Notes under the pieces: generated by a model
The model's input: only the letters and a program-made list of their open reading frames with translations
Told to the model about the DNA's origin: nothing
Databases searched by the model: none
Translations under genes and position numbers: made by a program
From: Helichrysum umbraculigerum
Lineage: Eukaryota > Streptophyta > Magnoliopsida > Asterales > Asteraceae
Direction: 5' to 3'
NCBI GenBank assembly: GCA_949592205.1
Contig: CATIUR010000006.1
Coordinates: 63,794,001-63,858,000, forward strand
DNA: 64,000 nucleotides
Part shown: positions 11,386 to 24,153 of the stretch, piece by piece
Position numbering within the stretch: the first letter of the stretch is position 1
How the letters are laid out: each line of letters begins with the position of its first letter

Positions 11386-12383
11386 AAGAATACGAGTAGC
11401 ATATTTAGGAGTTTATATTTGATATTTTGTAACAAGTGACACTAGAGTCGTATAAAAAAAGATACGGAGTAGTTTTTAACTTGTGACTCGACTCGTAATT
11501 CAAGATGTTGATTTTAACTCGTGACTCGACTAACACAAAGACTTAATAGTTTATTGTCATTTATTTAACTATTTTGTCCTTCTATTTTGATAGTATACTG
11601 CACTAAAAGTTTGTCTGATTTAATTTTATGACTTGTAAAAGTTGTATACAACTCGAAAGAGTCAATAAACGAATTGTAAAGGTTCGGAGTCGTCTCGTTT
11701 TTTGTATTTTAACTCGACTTGTGATTCATAAAACTCTAACAACTATGTAAAAAACTTGAAGAACATCTTATAAAAAAAGAGTTTTTGAGCAATTAAATAG
11801 CATAATTACTTTGCTTTGTTTTTACATTTTCCCAATGCTACAATCACATAAATTTTACAAAAGAATATACACAAAATCATGTGGCATGTGACGTGAACCA
11901 ATCATATAAACTTCTTTTTTCTCTCATGACTCCCTCACTTTATCTCATTGGTACACATCATCATATGGGCAAATTTTTGTAAATTTTTAGTGATCATATA
12001 ATTTCTCAATGACGATTGATAATAAAAAGCTAGGATTCAATCAGGAAATGAATTGGTGATAAATTAATTGGTGAAATGAATTGGTGATAAATTAAAGTGT
12101 GTACGTTGTTGAACGGATCCCACACTGGATCTAGTCAATGGACACATTAATAAGCATAATTTATCTTTCAATTAACTCATTCATTTTTTGTTACGAAGAT
12201 GACTTTTCAAAACATTTAATTTTTACCTATACTTTTAAAGACGAATTAAGTGGATCCCATGATAAATTTATTTGTAAATTTTTCAAGAATGAGAATCTAG
12301 TCAATCGGGTTGGTCTGAGTATTACCATGAGTAGGATAAGTCGTATATTATTTAATTTAATTTAATCAAGACAACTACAGGTG
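11386..12383. other. Gene-free stretch
   Basis: AT-rich sequence with several degenerate ACTCG-containing repeats around 11470-11730 (ACTCGACT, TGTGACTCG, AACTCG). No exon or RNA gene is seen. Confidence 0.4.
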
Positions 12384-12520
12384 TCTTCGCGATGGTAGCT
12401 TTGTGGTGAGAAACATGTAAGATAACGCCATAACGGGGTGGGGGTCAGGGGTTCAATCCATATCCCCATATTCATTTAATCGCGAATTACGTGATTTACC
12501 CCCCTCATGTTGAAACTAAG
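12384..12520 (+). mobile_element. SINE-like tRNA-derived element
   Basis: An A-box-like GATGGTAGCTTTGTGGTGAG is followed about 45 bp later by a B-box-like GGGTTCAATCC (12449-12459), the internal RNA polymerase III promoter layout of a SINE. The 3' part (TTTAATCGCG, then GTGATTTACC, then CATGTTGA) recurs in the degenerate copy near 17400. It is truncated or diverged and has no clear poly-A or poly-T tail. Confidence 0.55.
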
Positions 12521-13261
12521 TGCAAGTTATTTACGTAAACTAAATACTATTATTTGATTGATTGATAACGTCTATCTTAAATAATGTCATTAAGAAGTCA
12601 TGACATGCATAAAGCTCTAAGGAAAAAATATAATGATCGTTTTATAATTATTGTTATATATGGTGTGTTAGGATGTGCATAAATATTTGTACTCGTATGA
12701 CAGTAAGGTATGTTTTCCTCTAAATAGTGATTAAAGCACACATTATTTGTATGTCTTTTAGTTTAATTTGATATTTATATTTAGATGATGATGATATGGA
12801 TTTACTTATAATTGTATAAGATAAGAATAGATTATCCTATCACTGACTGAATATGGCACTTCCACAATTCATTAATAGTATACTACTATACCAATTCACC
12901 ATTAAAAAGCTTTAATCTGAAAAAATATAAGATTATTATATTTTTATTATTATTTTACAATAAGGGAGATTGAGCAGAATTAAAAATAAACATTAATTAA
13001 CTTATCATAAATTCATCTTTTAGTTTAAATTATATTGAAAAAAATATATGCCACGTTTTTTTACTTCCGTACTCCTTTTCTAATAAGACCATGTAATTAA
13101 GTTTAAGTTTGTGATCTTATTCGAAGTTATTATTTTTCATTATTGTAAAAGTATATTTTAGTGTTGCATTGTTGATCACCAATCTATCGAGATAAACATC
13201 TGCTACAAAAGATCGAATTTCACCTTGAGTCGATCAAGGTAGAACTTGAGTTGGCATATAG
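12521..13261. other. Gene-free stretch
   Basis: AT-rich sequence with no recognisable exon, RNA gene or bounded mobile element. Confidence 0.4.
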
Positions 13262-13270
13262 TAAATAAAA

Positions 13271-13573
13271 GGGGTTAGTGCGTGCAAATGTAACAAAATA
13301 TAGTCTGACATTTGTTGTATTTAGTGAACTACTCGGGCCTCCATTGTATATAACAGACTTGTAATTTTCTTACATTGTATGTAATTTATAGTACTTTTTC
13401 CACGTGTCGATTATATAAGCCGACATGTAGCGTCTCTTAGGACCGTTAGTCTAACCAAAATACATACACCGTAAATAAATTACAACTTCGTTACATACAA
13501 TGAAGACCCGAGTAGTTCGCTACATACAATGAATGTCATACTATAGTTTGTTACATTTGTGCATACTAACCCC
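13271..13573. mobile_element. MULE-type MITE with perfect 9-bp target duplication (copy 3)
   Basis: A 303-bp element starting GGGGTTAGTGCGTGCAAATG and ending with the imperfect reverse complement. The inverted repeats run about 90 bp, with shared blocks TGTAACAAA and GAACTACTCGGG. It is flanked by an exact 9-bp direct repeat TAAATAAAA (13262-13270, 13574-13582). With the elements at 9188 and 10432 it appears to form one loose family that targets AT-rich nonamers. Confidence 0.85.
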
Positions 13574-14086
13574 TAAATAAAATCTCAACTCGTTTACGAC
13601 CATAATTTCACAAAACTCAAGTTACGATTGAAATATTGGTTTCAAATGTGAACCTACATGACTCAAGAACATCTAACTATGATGCCGTTAACCTCGATGC
13701 TATGGTCTCAAAGTCTACATCAATTCTTTGTCTATTAATTTCTTCTGAATTAATTAGATGTTCAATCTTTTTCTTACCTTTCTATCAGCTTTATTCAGAC
13801 CATTATCAACCAAACAAAATCTTCATATTAATACAACCACATGAGCCATCACATCTCATATAACAACCACCTTCTTTGTGCCTTGTTTCGATGAGACCTA
13901 CAATTACTACTTGGCTCAAAACTGAGAGCCGATTGATTGAAAAGTCAATTAACAATATAAGGATACAAGATATAATATATTTATAAAAAAATCCTTACCG
14001 AAACTCATTTTAAACCCCAATAGAATACTATAATACTAGCTAATTAAGAATAACGTGAAATTCGTGATATTGTTTTTCATTATTTT

Positions 14087-14484
14087 CATCGGTCGTCCAT
14101 AACTTATAAAAGCTATCAATTTGAATTGTCCATTTTTACACTTTGTGCATCGGTTGTTCATTTTTTAACTTTTAACCTCAAGTTCTTAATCACGTGTCTT
14201 GCATACAAGGATAATCTATTCATTTCCACTCACCACATTTTGTCTCCTAGTTACTTTAATTCACTTTACATATAATTTCAATTTTCATTTTACCAAAAAT
14301 ATGAAAATAATTGAATTAAAGTAGGAGAGAATGTGTGGTGAGTGAAAATAACTAGATTACCGTCGTGTGCAAGGCACATGGTCGAGGTTAACGGCTATAA
14401 ATAACGTCCAGTCAAAAAATGAACTAGAGATTTGCAAAATTCGATAAATGAACTACTAAAATAACTTTTAGAAGACAGAGACGG
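14087..14484. mobile_element. Imperfect fold-back element
   Basis: Two arms of about 190 bp mirror each other around position 14285. Matching blocks include CACTCACCACA (14227) with TGTGGTGAGTG (14333), and TTAACCTC (14172) with GAGGTTAA (14384). There is no coding capacity. Ends and target duplication are unclear, so only the inverted repeat is secure. Confidence 0.6.
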
Positions 14485-15767
14485 CCTATGAAACATTTTG
14501 GAAATCACTTAGAACCATTTGGATAATTTACTCTACAATGTATTATCACTCACTTTCAAAAATTTTAACTTTTGATTAAATTTGATTGAGTAACTTAATT
14601 AATATATACATATCTCCGATCGATTAATATAATTATTTATTATTCATATATCGTACTGTACAACATAAAAGAAAAATGATCATATTCTAGAAGCATGAGA
14701 GTGAATATTTAATTTGACTAAGTAATAAAAACGCACCTACTTTTGTAACTATGACTGGACAATGTCATAAAACTGTATAAAACGTGACTCTTCTTCTATG
14801 AAGATATAATCCGACTTCTTCGAGTTATGTACGTCTTTTGTGTGTCGATCGATAAACTTTCATTCAATGCAAAATGCTACTTTAAGCAGTACCTTTTGAA
14901 AAGTATATGTATACGGAGTATTATAGAGAGAAAAAAACAAGATAAATATATTAATTTGGACATCATTTATGAGTAATATCTATGGGAAAATAATCCGTAA
15001 TGTTGAACCGTACGAATTGAAAGGTAATGTAGTGTTAATGGAGGGGTCATTTATATAAATATAAAAAGGTTGAAGGATAAAAAATGTAAGATGAGTACAC
15101 TCGATCAACTATATGAGTTATGTCATTTGAATCGGTATTGCATGAGACGATCTTCTTCTTGTGATAAGAGTGAGGCTTAAACCAATTAATCATCCTTAAT
15201 CCGTCGATAAGAAATGTTAATTGTTTAGTCTCACAAAAAAATTAGAAATAAAAAAATAATAATAATAAATAGTTCTCACCTAGATCCGTATTGTATGTTA
15301 TTTAACTAACAAACAAAGTATAATCGTATAACAAAGACAGTAAGCAGGTTTAATTACTTGACACCAAAAAAGCACATTATTTAACCAATTAACCTCAATT
15401 GTGAAAAAGCAAAAGTAGTAAAAGTAATTTAAAACTTACTTAGGATACTTGCAAATTATAACTCAAGTAATATTCAACTCCACATATTCCAAAAGGGACT
15501 TTAGGACACATATTCCAAACCCTTTTTCAGTTTTCACCACCACATCTTATCAAATTCCTTCTATTTAAAGAATAATGATACTCCATATTTTACCTTAATC
15601 TAATTTAGGTTTTAGTTTTAATCTTTCCTCAAAACAAATAGCAAACAAACAAAAATGACAGGTAACATATTTCAGAACAAAACCGCATTATACTTATGTG
15701 ATACATTTTAATATATAAAAACGGTAATGTGTAAGGTACTCCTTACCTCCATATCATAATTCAATGG
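14485..15767. other. Gene-free stretch
   Basis: No supported gene. A promoter-like stretch before an ATG at 15655, with a possible GT donor just after it, resembles a first exon, but no downstream exon could be found. Confidence 0.4.
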
Positions 15768-15930
15768 TACGCGTTCGCCCCACTCGCAAAGAGTATCAAC
15801 ATCTGATAAATCACATGTCCACAAATCACCCAAATGTGCTTAGACACGGATTCAAACCCCTGACATATTGGTCACACACGTAGGGTCTGAGGGTTTCGGG
15901 TGATGCTACCACTTGAGCTATGCCCAATTG
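15768..15930 (-). mobile_element. SINE-like tRNA-derived element
   Basis: On the minus strand an A-box TAGCTCAAGTGGTAGC (15905-15920) is followed by a B-box GGTTTGAATCC (15848-15858), the arrangement and spacing expected for a tRNA-derived SINE head. A non-tRNA body continues to about 15768. It is not a functional tRNA, because the acceptor and anticodon stems are not intact. Confidence 0.65.
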
Positions 15931-18607
15931 GTATGTATAGGTATAGTTGAATAGAAAAATTGGTATTTACCAAATCAATTAACTTATTAATTACATTGTT
16001 AAATGGATGTTAAGTTGTAAAAAAAAGGGATGGTTTTGATAATTAACCGTTATTCCAAAATTAGGTTAACTTTTCCCTAATAAGCATGGGGGCATGGAGC
16101 ATGGAGCATGTCAGTTTTGTAAAACTTATATTCTTCTCAATAATCCTCAATCTCAATACAAGAAAAAGTGTGGTCAAAGGGAGTGTTGGATGTATGTATA
16201 AATTTATATATATATATATATGTTATACATGCCACTGGCCTATTGTTGAGATCTGAGCTTCCAGAGTGTCATTCACCACCCACTATCCCAAATCTTTTAT
16301 TTTTCTATCTACTACTCTTAAAACTACCATTATCATTATGTAAAACTATTTTAAAGATATTATATACTTTTAACCATTACATTTTATAAGAGATTCAAAA
16401 TTTGAGGTGACAGGTATCCCAAATTTAGCGAACATGATCACGAACAAATGTTACAATTAAGAAATTTACACTTCGTATAGTGAAGAACATACCTTCAATA
16501 TAACTACGACCGTGATTACATTACATACGTAGCTAAAGTGATAGTTTAACATCTATACATAAAAAGCAATATAATTCTAGCTTAAATGGTTACTAATCAT
16601 ATAGATAATCGTGAAGATCATGACGTGTATTAATTCCATGTTTAGTGATTAGCTCGTGATCAATTATCATGGTTACTTCTTGTTTACTACAGTATAAGAA
16701 TGCCCCTGCCATCTTATAAGAATGATTGATTGTAAACAACAGATGTCAATTAAGCATGATTAGTTTTTTGTATTTTAAGTTATCAAAAACCATTGATATT
16801 ATTCTTATAAAACATAACATGATACTATTTGTCATTTTTATGACAAAATGATAGCTTGTTATGACATTAATAAACAGTTTATTATTTCTTGTTTCCCTTT
16901 CGGTGTTGTAACCAAACTAAAGGTATTTGTTTAGTCCTAAAAACCACATAAAAATAAAGTCATGTGTAAGTTATGAAACCGAGCTCAAATCTTGAATCTT
17001 GATTGGCGATAGCATAAGCATGATCCAATTGTTTTAGTAGCATTGAAATCCCCAATGTTTTTGGTCAAGATACTTGTGCATACATACTATCATCTCTCTC
17101 TCTCTCTCTTTTAAGCCTTATTACTACAATACTATATATGATTACCTTTTGTGGGGTACGTGCATAGACTAAAAGCTTAATTAACAATCACATTACCCTT
17201 TAACAAATCACATTGTGTTATTGTGTAAAAAGAAGTGCTACTTATTTACCCAATTTGATGAACAACATTATTATGTGCCAACTTAGATATAGTAATTGTT
17301 AATTTCTTCTTATCTTTATTAATCACTAGTTAGCATGAGTTATGTTATATTTATCTTGATTTTTACTTTTTGTGTGTATGTAATATGTCCCTACGATGGT
17401 AGCAGGTAGGGGACATATATCGTAAAGACGAAGGTTACGAGTTTCATTTTCGTTGACATGTTTCTTTAATCGCGTGTATGTGATTTACCTCTTTCATATT
17501 GATTGTGAGACCGGTGAATGAGGGTTGCCGGAGGTTCGCTTACCTTTTTTTATGTATGTATGTAATATATTTATTGTGACAAGTGGGGATTCATATACCG
17601 ACATCATAATAAAATATGTAATGTACTAATAGACTAGCTTATATAGATTCCAGTTCAATTTAAAAATAAGTAGCTTAGATTAATACTATATGTGTGTGTA
17701 TGTCTAAAGAAGTTATAAGGTGTAATTCATATATCCTAAATAAATGTGGCCACTTGAAATAATAATTAATGAAATTATAAAGAAATAGAAAGATTGGCAG
17801 GAGTATCAGAGGAATATTTTGATTGGTCATTTCATTCTAAATATTATACTATATGGTCTAATCTAATTTATATTTTAATTGAAGCTAGCAAGTCATGTGT
17901 TACGATTTAAGTTCAAATAAATCCAAATACAAGGTCCCAAACAATTATATTTTTGTTTTTTGTGTGACCTTCACCATAATGACAAATTGAGAGAGATTAA
18001 TATGGGACGAATAAAAAGAAGTGTTTCTATAACTTATGGTTATTAATTCATATTTTCTTTTTCTTTCTTTACCCTATTATCATATGACGATTTAAGGTTG
18101 TTTAGAGTTCATACGAAGAATGATCATGATAATAATTCTAGAGAGGCAATGACAATATGTAACATTTTCATCCTAAAGAATGTTTACAACATCACATCTT
18201 TGGTATTCATATCAAGTTGATTACGGTAAGTGATTCATATAACAAAAAAATTTATTTTTACGTGAGTCAAATATGACGAGTTTACACAACTGCCCTTTGA
18301 TCATGGTAAAAGACGCAAAAGTAAATGGTAAAACCGTAAACTCGTACGCATTTGATGGTGTAATAATAAAAAAAATATATGTAAAAATCACAAATAGCCA
18401 ATACTAAAATCAATCTTGATTTACTTTGATGAGAGGTTTAGTAACCAAAAGATGTGATCAACATATGAATGCCATGATTTAAACATTACAAGACTTTTTG
18501 TCAGCCCAATAAATCATAGCCCATTGGGCCTTTAACAGCCCAATAAAACAAGAAACTTTGAATCCTATTGAGATTATACAAATGAAATCCAAATAAAAGC
18601 TACAGAA
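15931..18607. other. Gene-free stretch upstream of CUTA
   Basis: No supported gene. It holds a TA microsatellite near 16202-16221, a CT microsatellite near 17093-17109 and a SINE-like relic near 17393. The last few hundred bases before 18608 form the CUTA promoter and 5' UTR by position. Confidence 0.45.
17393..17560 (+). mobile_element. Degenerate SINE-like copy
   Basis: It shares CGATGGTAGC, then TTTAATCGCG, then GTGATTTACC with the copy at 12384. It continues with GAGACCGGTGAATGAGGGTT and a T-run near 17546, which may be the family's true 3' end. The B-box is diverged. Confidence 0.45.
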
Positions 18608-21600
18608 ATGGCAATTTCCAGTCTCACTTCACTAGTTTCATCGCCGGTGGTTCGTCGGCGATTGCCGTTAGTCGGAGCTTTTTGTATGCTCAGTTTAGGG
18701 TTCCACAATCTTCAATCTTCATTTTCTGTATCTTCCAATTCTCAATCTCGGTATTGTTTTCTGTTCTCCCCCAATTTCTAGGGTTTTTGCTGCCCTGTTT
18801 TACTTTTGTTATTTGTATCTGTATACTTACTGAATTGAATTTGATTATAATTGCTTAATTGCTTCAGGTTAAGTTTCGGTAGCAAAACGCAGGGATTTAG
18901 TAGTAAAAGTGTGAGGATGGAAGCATCAAATCAGAATAATACTGTGCCGAGTATTGTTGTTTACGTAACTGTGCCCAACAAAGATGCAGGTTAGTTTTAA
19001 TTTGCAGTGATATTTTTTCTTTACTTATACATACATATACATATATATAGGCTCGTAAGCTGAATCGTCAATCGAGCTCAACATCTGAAGCTTGGGTTCA
19101 ATCCCATATAAATAAATCAAATCCTAATTGTAAATGCATAATTTTCTCGTAAAGTTAAAAAAATATCGCACAAAATGTACAAATATCGCATACAAATTAA
19201 AAATATCTCATAAAGTTAAAAACTCTCGCATACTGTGGTATTCATATTATCCAGACTAGTAGGATACCCGCGCTTTGCGGCGGGACATTATGCATAAAAA
19301 AATCGACAAAACGTTGGGATTAAAAAATAAGGTTACAATAAAGTTGATGGGAAACAAAGTAAATATCTGCTGGGAACAAAATGGAAACAATTTACGATCA
19401 CATATTAATATACGTTACGCATTATGTAAAATTTTTCGGCTCACTCAATATGAAGTGTAAACTATGGGTAGCTTGAACTTTTTATTAGACTCCACTAATA
19501 TCTTTTTAGTAAATCTTGCTATCTATCTAAAGAGTATCACGTAAAATTGTCAATGTGAATATATAGATTCTGGAAGCTACACACCAACTTTTGAATTTTT
19601 CTTAAGCATTAGCTTTTTTGATCGAAAAACTAAAATTCTAGAATATGTGAATTGATTACATAAAAACAAAATTAAACTTGTAACTAAATGTGAGAAATTT
19701 ATAGTTCCTCAAAAGAATAAAGTTGAGGGTTCGTTTATTATTTTTTAAAAGCTTAAAAACGTACAAAATCGGGGGAGAAATTGAAATTGAAGGCTTTAAA
19801 GGTGAAATTTGTCTCTGAAAAGTCGACAAACCGCCTTCGGCAGTTTGCCAACACGTTTGTCTCGTTCTCACCTTTCCGTACATAATTGGCATGTCTCGTA
19901 TCTCTTTACGGTTTAAAAGTTATGTCATATTTTTATTAGTAATGTTATAATGGGTATTTTTGTAATTTCAAGTAGGTTCTTCAAATATTAATAGTAATGT
20001 TAGGGGTAAATTAGTAAATTCCCTCTTAAAAAAAACATTACAAATGCATTATATATCAGTATAGATATTGATAAGTTTTATTTAATATATATTTAATGCC
20101 ATATGTTACATAGTTAGTGGTTTAATAAATATAGTATTAATGAGAATGTAAGAATTGTAAAGGTATGTTAGTAATTTCTATGGATTTTTAAAAAAACTAT
20201 TAGTAATTCAAGGGGTAAAGTAGTCATTTATATCTTACAAAAAAAAAACACTCAAATGCTTTATATAATAGCATAGATATAGATAAGCTGATTTTACTTT
20301 TGATTTTCTTGATTGCATTATTAAACAAATTATATTAGTTATCTTATTTATATTGTCTACGTTGATCATTATTATTTATCTAGTAATCTTATTTATATTG
20401 TCTATGTTGATTATTTTTATTTATCTAATAAAATGACTTAATATTTTGATAGTTGTTGTTTCTTGAATGTAAATTTTCATTTAAAAAAATAAAAAATAAA
20501 AAAATAAAGAAAGGAAGAGATATTGTGTTAATTAACCAAAAGCCGAATCAACCAAACATATTTAAAAACAGTGTATTTTTAATTGGTCAACGCTATAAAT
20601 GCAACGGTTGAAGTAAAGCAAAAATGGGGCCGAATAACTCAAATTCATATAAAGTACAGTTTGCCAACACGTTTGTCTCGTTCTGACCTTTTCGTACATA
20701 ATTGGCACGTCTCGTATCTCTTTATGGTTTAAAAGTTATGTCATATTTTGTTATAATGGGTATTTTTGTAATTTTAAGTAGGTTCTTCAAATATTAATAG
20801 TAATGTTAGGGGTAGATTAGTAAATTCCCTCTTAAAAAAAACATTACAAATGCATTATATATTAGTATAGATATAGATATAGAAGTATAGATATTGATAA
20901 GTTTTATTTAATATATATGTAATGTCATATGTCACATAGTTAGTGGTTTAATAAATATAGTATTAATGAGAATTTAAGAATTGTAGGGGTATGTTAGTAA
21001 TTTTCATGGATTTTTAAAAAAACTATTAGTAATTCAAGGGGTAAAGTAGTCATTTATATCTTACAAAAAAAAACACTCAAATGCTTTATATAATAGTATA
21101 GAAGTATAGATATACTAGCTCATTTCATATTCATATTCATATTATCCGAATATCAGCTCGTTGTAGATTCGTTGTCTATGCTAGAGGTTTGTTTCATTTG
21201 TTTAGGTAAGAAGTTGGCAGCAAGCATCGTCAAAGAAAAACTTGCAGCTTGTGTAAACAGAGTACCAGGCATGTGACTCTCTCTTAATAATTTTTGAATT
21301 ATATAATTGGTTGGTAAATATGACAACAATTGTGAATTCTATATCCACAATCAACTTCAGCTACTAGCATCTCTTCTTTCTACTTTCTTATAAGTTAAGG
21401 TTGAATGGATTTGGGCCATTTAATCTGTATACGTAACAAAATCATTTCCTGGATATTTATTATCCAGAACTAGAATTACCTGCTGCCCAAATATTATATA
21501 TCTTGAACGACGAGCATCAATTATATTCCTGAATCATTTATGTTGAGTGCAGGTATTGAGTCAGTTTATCTGTGGCAAGGAGAGGTATGATTCTTGGTTT

Positions 21601-22748
21601 GCAACATCCAACATTAATACAATTTGTACTGAAAAGATGTCAGCCATCCCATGAAGTAAACTTTTGACAATTCTTGTTTTGGATGTGCAGATACAAACAG
21701 ATTCAGAGGAACTGCTCATAATTAAAACCAGAGAATCCCTTTTAGATGCTTTAACCGAGCATGTCAAGGCAAATCATGAATACGAGTACGTAATTCGTCT
21801 GTTTTTTTAGTCTTGATTGGCTTCCCTATCCTTAGATCAATTATTATTAAGGGGATATAAATAAGCATCTTCGTCCTGCGTCCAATACGGAAAGAGGTGT
21901 AATTAAAGGTGGCAAAACAAGCGGGTTGGGGGATGGGGGATGGGTGATGGACCAAAAGGGTTTGGGTCAAAACAGGCAATTGATATGTGCCAGTCACCAG
22001 GTCAGGTTGGACCGACTCACATACACTTGTTTCTCTCATTAAACCTGTTATGTGGCTTTTGACCTTTTTAACCCAGTTAACCCGTTTTATGTCTAGATAT
22101 TTGTTTTAATACTTCCCCTTTATTTACCGATAAAATGCAATTTTGAATTTACCTGTTTACATATATTGGTTGAAACTGCCACCTCTTGAAGTGTACATAT
22201 AATTTCTAGGACTCAAAAAGTATCCTTTATCATAGTCATATGGATTTTGTTACAAAAATAAGATTATTAGAGTCTATAGTTGGTACAATACCTGTTAAAG
22301 CTTATTGTAACTATTACTTTTTTTGTTAAGAAAACAAAATCAATTTTGATACTCTGATTCGATTTGAGAGTATGTCTTATGTTGGCAAGCAAAGGAGTTA
22401 TTAAATATCAATGATCTAATCTGGTGCTGCTTCATAATAATTCTAATTTACAAGGTACTCTGGAGGTTGTTTTTGTCATTATCCAAGAATATTTAAAATT
22501 CTTAGAAAGTCAACATTTTTTGGAAACCATGTCTCCTAGTCAAACATTGTAACTTTCAGTTAACGTTCTACAAGTTACTTGTATCATTATTTCATGGAGA
22601 AGAGTTTATCTTTCAACTAAATACATATTTTAACTCGTGTATGTTTTTTTATTCTTGTTAATCCAGTGTGCCTGAAGTCATTGCTCTGCCTATTACCGGT
22701 GGCAGCATTCCCTACTTGCAATGGTTGAAAGACAGCACCAGGGATTGA
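18608..22748 (+). CDS. CUTA: Chloroplast CutA divalent-cation-binding protein
   Basis: Six exons: 18608-18750, 18868-18989, 21206-21268, 21553-21584, 21691-21785 and 22667-22748, coding for 178 residues. The first 60 or so residues are rich in Ser, Arg and Leu and look like a plastid transit peptide. The CutA core follows: VVYVTVPNKDAGKKLA, LAACVNRVPGIESVYLW, IIKTRESL and the C-terminal VPEVIALPITGG, ending in YLQWL. CutA proteins are small trimeric ferredoxin-like proteins that bind copper and other divalent metals; the plant form is plastid-targeted. Intron 2 is enlarged by a 1.86-kb Helitron. Intron 3 has a GC donor (CCAG then GCATGT), since only this junction keeps the frame and the conserved PGIESVY. 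All other introns are GT-AG. Confidence 0.93.
19850..20285 (-). repeat. Duplicated Helitron 5' head, copy 1
   Basis: About 430 bp that match 20662-21110 closely, starting GCCAACACGTTTGTCTCG on the plus strand and ending in the AT-rich 5' terminal region (CAAATGCTTTATATAATAG). The two copies differ by scattered substitutions and small gaps, so the duplication is not recent. Confidence 0.8.
20662..21110 (-). repeat. Duplicated Helitron 5' head, copy 2 (outer)
   Basis: Outer copy of the repeat at 19850-20285. It ends at the proposed 5' TC terminus of the Helitron. The intervening 375 bp between copies is unique. Confidence 0.8.
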
Positions 22749-23588
22749 GTCTCCTTTTGCTTACAAAGACGATCAGACGATGTTTGATATTTGAGATCTG
22801 TTCCTTGTGTAGCGAGAATCTAGTAAAGAGCAAGGTGGCTAGGATAGATGAGTATCTATGTGTTTGGTAATTATCAGAGTGCCCTTTAAGTTACCTTCTA
22901 TCATGTTCATTGCCCTGATCTTACAGTGGCTTGGAGGCGCCTTTAATTATGCCTAAAAAGTTTTAGAACTCGTTCATCGGATGTGTAGTCTGTTAAACTT
23001 ATAATTCTCTATGAAAACAAAGGATCTTGAAATCATTTAAAATGGTATTTATAATTATAATTAAATACGTAGGCTAGTTGCATCATTTTCCTTTCCTTCT
23101 GGCGTAGTTAATTGGAGTACAGTTGATCTGAATGGCATATTTACTACACTCTTATTTGAGAATTCTTGAAATCAGATTTATTTTACTATATCATGCATAC
23201 TAACATCCTATGACAGCATCTAGTTAATGCATTGCTAGTACTAAGCAGTTGAATTGAAGCTGTTGTGATATTACGTAAATCATATCACTGTCATAACAAA
23301 ACAGAGTTTGTGCATGGGCTCGTGTTAGTTTGTCTATTTCGGCACACAGTAAGTGCATTTCAACTTAAAATGTACAAGCTCTGATGGTTGATAAGATGCC
23401 TACATTCAATGTTGATGACCAGAAAAAAAATGAAGCTAAGAAACATTCACGTCACTTTAGATTTCAACCGTCTCAGGTTTGATCCATGACATTTACGAAA
23501 ATCAGGAAGTCACATAGGCATACCACTAAATTGATACCTGATATAATCACAATACACTTAAATATAATGACACACACCTACATGTGAA
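22749..23588. other. Shared 3' region of CUTA and the 14-3-3 gene
   Basis: The two genes converge here, and the stretch must contain both 3' UTRs. No other coding sequence is seen. Confidence 0.5.
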
Positions 23589-24106
23589 CTATGACACATA
23601 TGGCGCGGTTCCATGTGGATCTGAAGTCCAAGTAGCGAAGTTGTCCCTCAGTAGTTGCATAATCAGATTGCTCTCCTTGTACATGTCTTCACCCAGAGTG
23701 TCCAGCTCATCAATGGCGTCCTCAAATGCCTACTCATAATAGGAAAAACAGGGTGATTACGATCAAAACGACTATATATAGAGTTTAAAGAGCTAACAGA
23801 TGAAAACAAACAATTCAAATGTGTATCCAAGTTACCTGTTCTGCCATACAAAGAGCCATGTCAGATGATTTCATAATCTCAGAGTAAAACACTGAGAAAT
23901 TAAGAGCCACACCCAATCTTATTGGATGTGCCGGAGCCAAATCCGCACACGCAATATCCTACACAAACAGAATAATACACTTACAAAACTTTAACCTAAA
24001 TCAAACATTTTCAATCATCATGAGTATACAATGTTATACTAGAATTCAAAGGTATGATGAATAACGTATATACAGACTAAATTTCTATTGCCAATGTTAA
24101 GCAAAA

Positions 24107-24153
<47 letters not shown>

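Larger units (their letters stand above)
19256..21110 (-). mobile_element. Non-autonomous Helitron in CUTA intron 2
   Basis: Read on the minus strand, the element begins TCTATACTTCTATACTATTA (5' end at 21110). It ends with a hairpin, CCCGCCGC-AAA-GCGCGGG, then TATCCTA and CTAG at 19256. The flanks are A before the 5' end and T after the 3' end, the A|T target expected for Helitrons, which make no duplication. Length is 1,855 bp. It carries no Rep/helicase. Its 5' region is present twice in direct orientation, so the element has two 5' heads. Confidence 0.85.

Noticed and set aside
15655..15665. First exon of a gene (ATGACAG then GTAACA)
   Set aside because: No continuing exon could be found downstream; SINE-like and AT-rich sequence follows.
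19081..19105. B-box-like GGGTTCAATCCC in CUTA intron 2
   Set aside because: No convincing A-box at the right spacing, so not called as a SINE or tRNA.
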